64,000 nucleotides of DNA from positions 124,001 through 188,000 of the forward strand of contig NW_026570237.1 in the NCBI RefSeq assembly GCF_019649055.1. Direction: 5' to 3'. Positions 63,766-64,000 of this stretch are shown in pieces. Positions within the stretch are counted from its first letter, which is position 1; each line of letters opens with the position of its first letter. Made by a program: the position numbers and the translations under genes. The DNA comes from Paramacrobiotus metropolitanus. Taxonomy: Eukaryota > Tardigrada > Eutardigrada > Parachela > Macrobiotidae. The notes below the pieces were generated by a model. The model was given only the letters and a program-made list of their open reading frames with translations, had not been told where the DNA came from and searched no databases.

Positions 63766-64000
63766 GTTGAAGGAATTCTGTGTATTGCCGACATAAGGTC
63801 ACTGGCAGACTTCAGTTCCCGCAGCTCTTTAATCCTGTCGAGAATTGCTTTCCACGTCTTGCAGTCTTACTTGATTAAACGTTGCTACGTCAATCATGGC
63901 ACGGAGAATACTCCTAGCCTTGCCATCTCCGGCAATCCACTTCTTGTATAGCGCATGCTTCTTCTCATCCTCCGGTACATCCACAGGCATCGCTTGCGTC
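63654..64000 (-). repeat. Tandem unit, copy C, start only
   Basis: The first 347 bp of a third unit (copia gag N-terminal part) run to the window edge. They match 44834-45180 and 54370-54717, with a few 1-nt changes near 63773-63783. The array therefore extends beyond the window. Confidence 0.9.

Overview
The window looks like nuclear DNA of an invertebrate animal and consists almost entirely of nested, decayed mobile elements. The eukaryotic signs are nine candidate introns of only 55-85 bp with GT-AG or GC-AG ends, TATA boxes, AATAAA signals, and primer sites that fit eukaryotic tRNA-Phe and tRNA-Met. Very short introns suit a compact-intron lineage such as tardigrades, nematodes or mites, but the phylum cannot be fixed from this sequence. 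I see no clear single-copy host gene, no rRNA operon and no tRNA gene.

Layout. 1-4.5 kb: mostly non-coding, with a retropepsin fragment and three simple or tandem repeats. 4.5-11.3 kb: a GC-rich plus-strand locus encoding acidic, proline-rich and helical proteins that I cannot assign to a family. It seems to hold three diverged copies of one helical module, then a protein with several winged-helix-like units, then another helical protein. 11.3-14.2 kb: decayed GC-rich DNA with a 47-bp minisatellite. 14.25-15.53 kb: a small terminal-inverted-repeat (TIR) transposon with a 5-bp target duplication that carries a broken ULP1-type protease. 15.7-20.7 kb: a Helitron-like element (Rep HUH plus Pif1-type helicase) with three introns, interrupted by a 0.8-kb TIR element. 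22.2-31.4 kb: a degraded Maverick/Polinton with part of the major capsid protein, an adenain-like protease, an unassigned zinc-ligand-rich protein and a protein-primed DNA polymerase B split by six introns.

32.3-42.8 kb (minus strand): a gypsy/Ty3-type LTR retroelement with gag, protease, reverse transcriptase, RNase H, integrase with GPY/F module, and an envelope-like gene. It has a tRNA-Phe primer site and a leader full of palindromes. 42.78-43.73 kb: a second Helitron-like fragment. 43.74-45.66 kb (minus): a truncated Ty1/copia element with LTR, a tRNA-Met internal primer site, gag and protease. 44.83-64.0 kb: a tandem array of a 9.3-9.5-kb unit, two full copies and the start of a third. 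Each unit joins the 5' end of that copia element to a second gag-like, low-complexity gene.

Almost every coding region is interrupted by stops or 1-nt frame changes. The two full array copies are otherwise nearly identical and differ mainly by 1-nt changes in homopolymer runs, so some of the breaks may be long-read consensus errors rather than true decay. Elements lie on both strands and inside one another, which is typical of pericentromeric or piRNA-cluster DNA.
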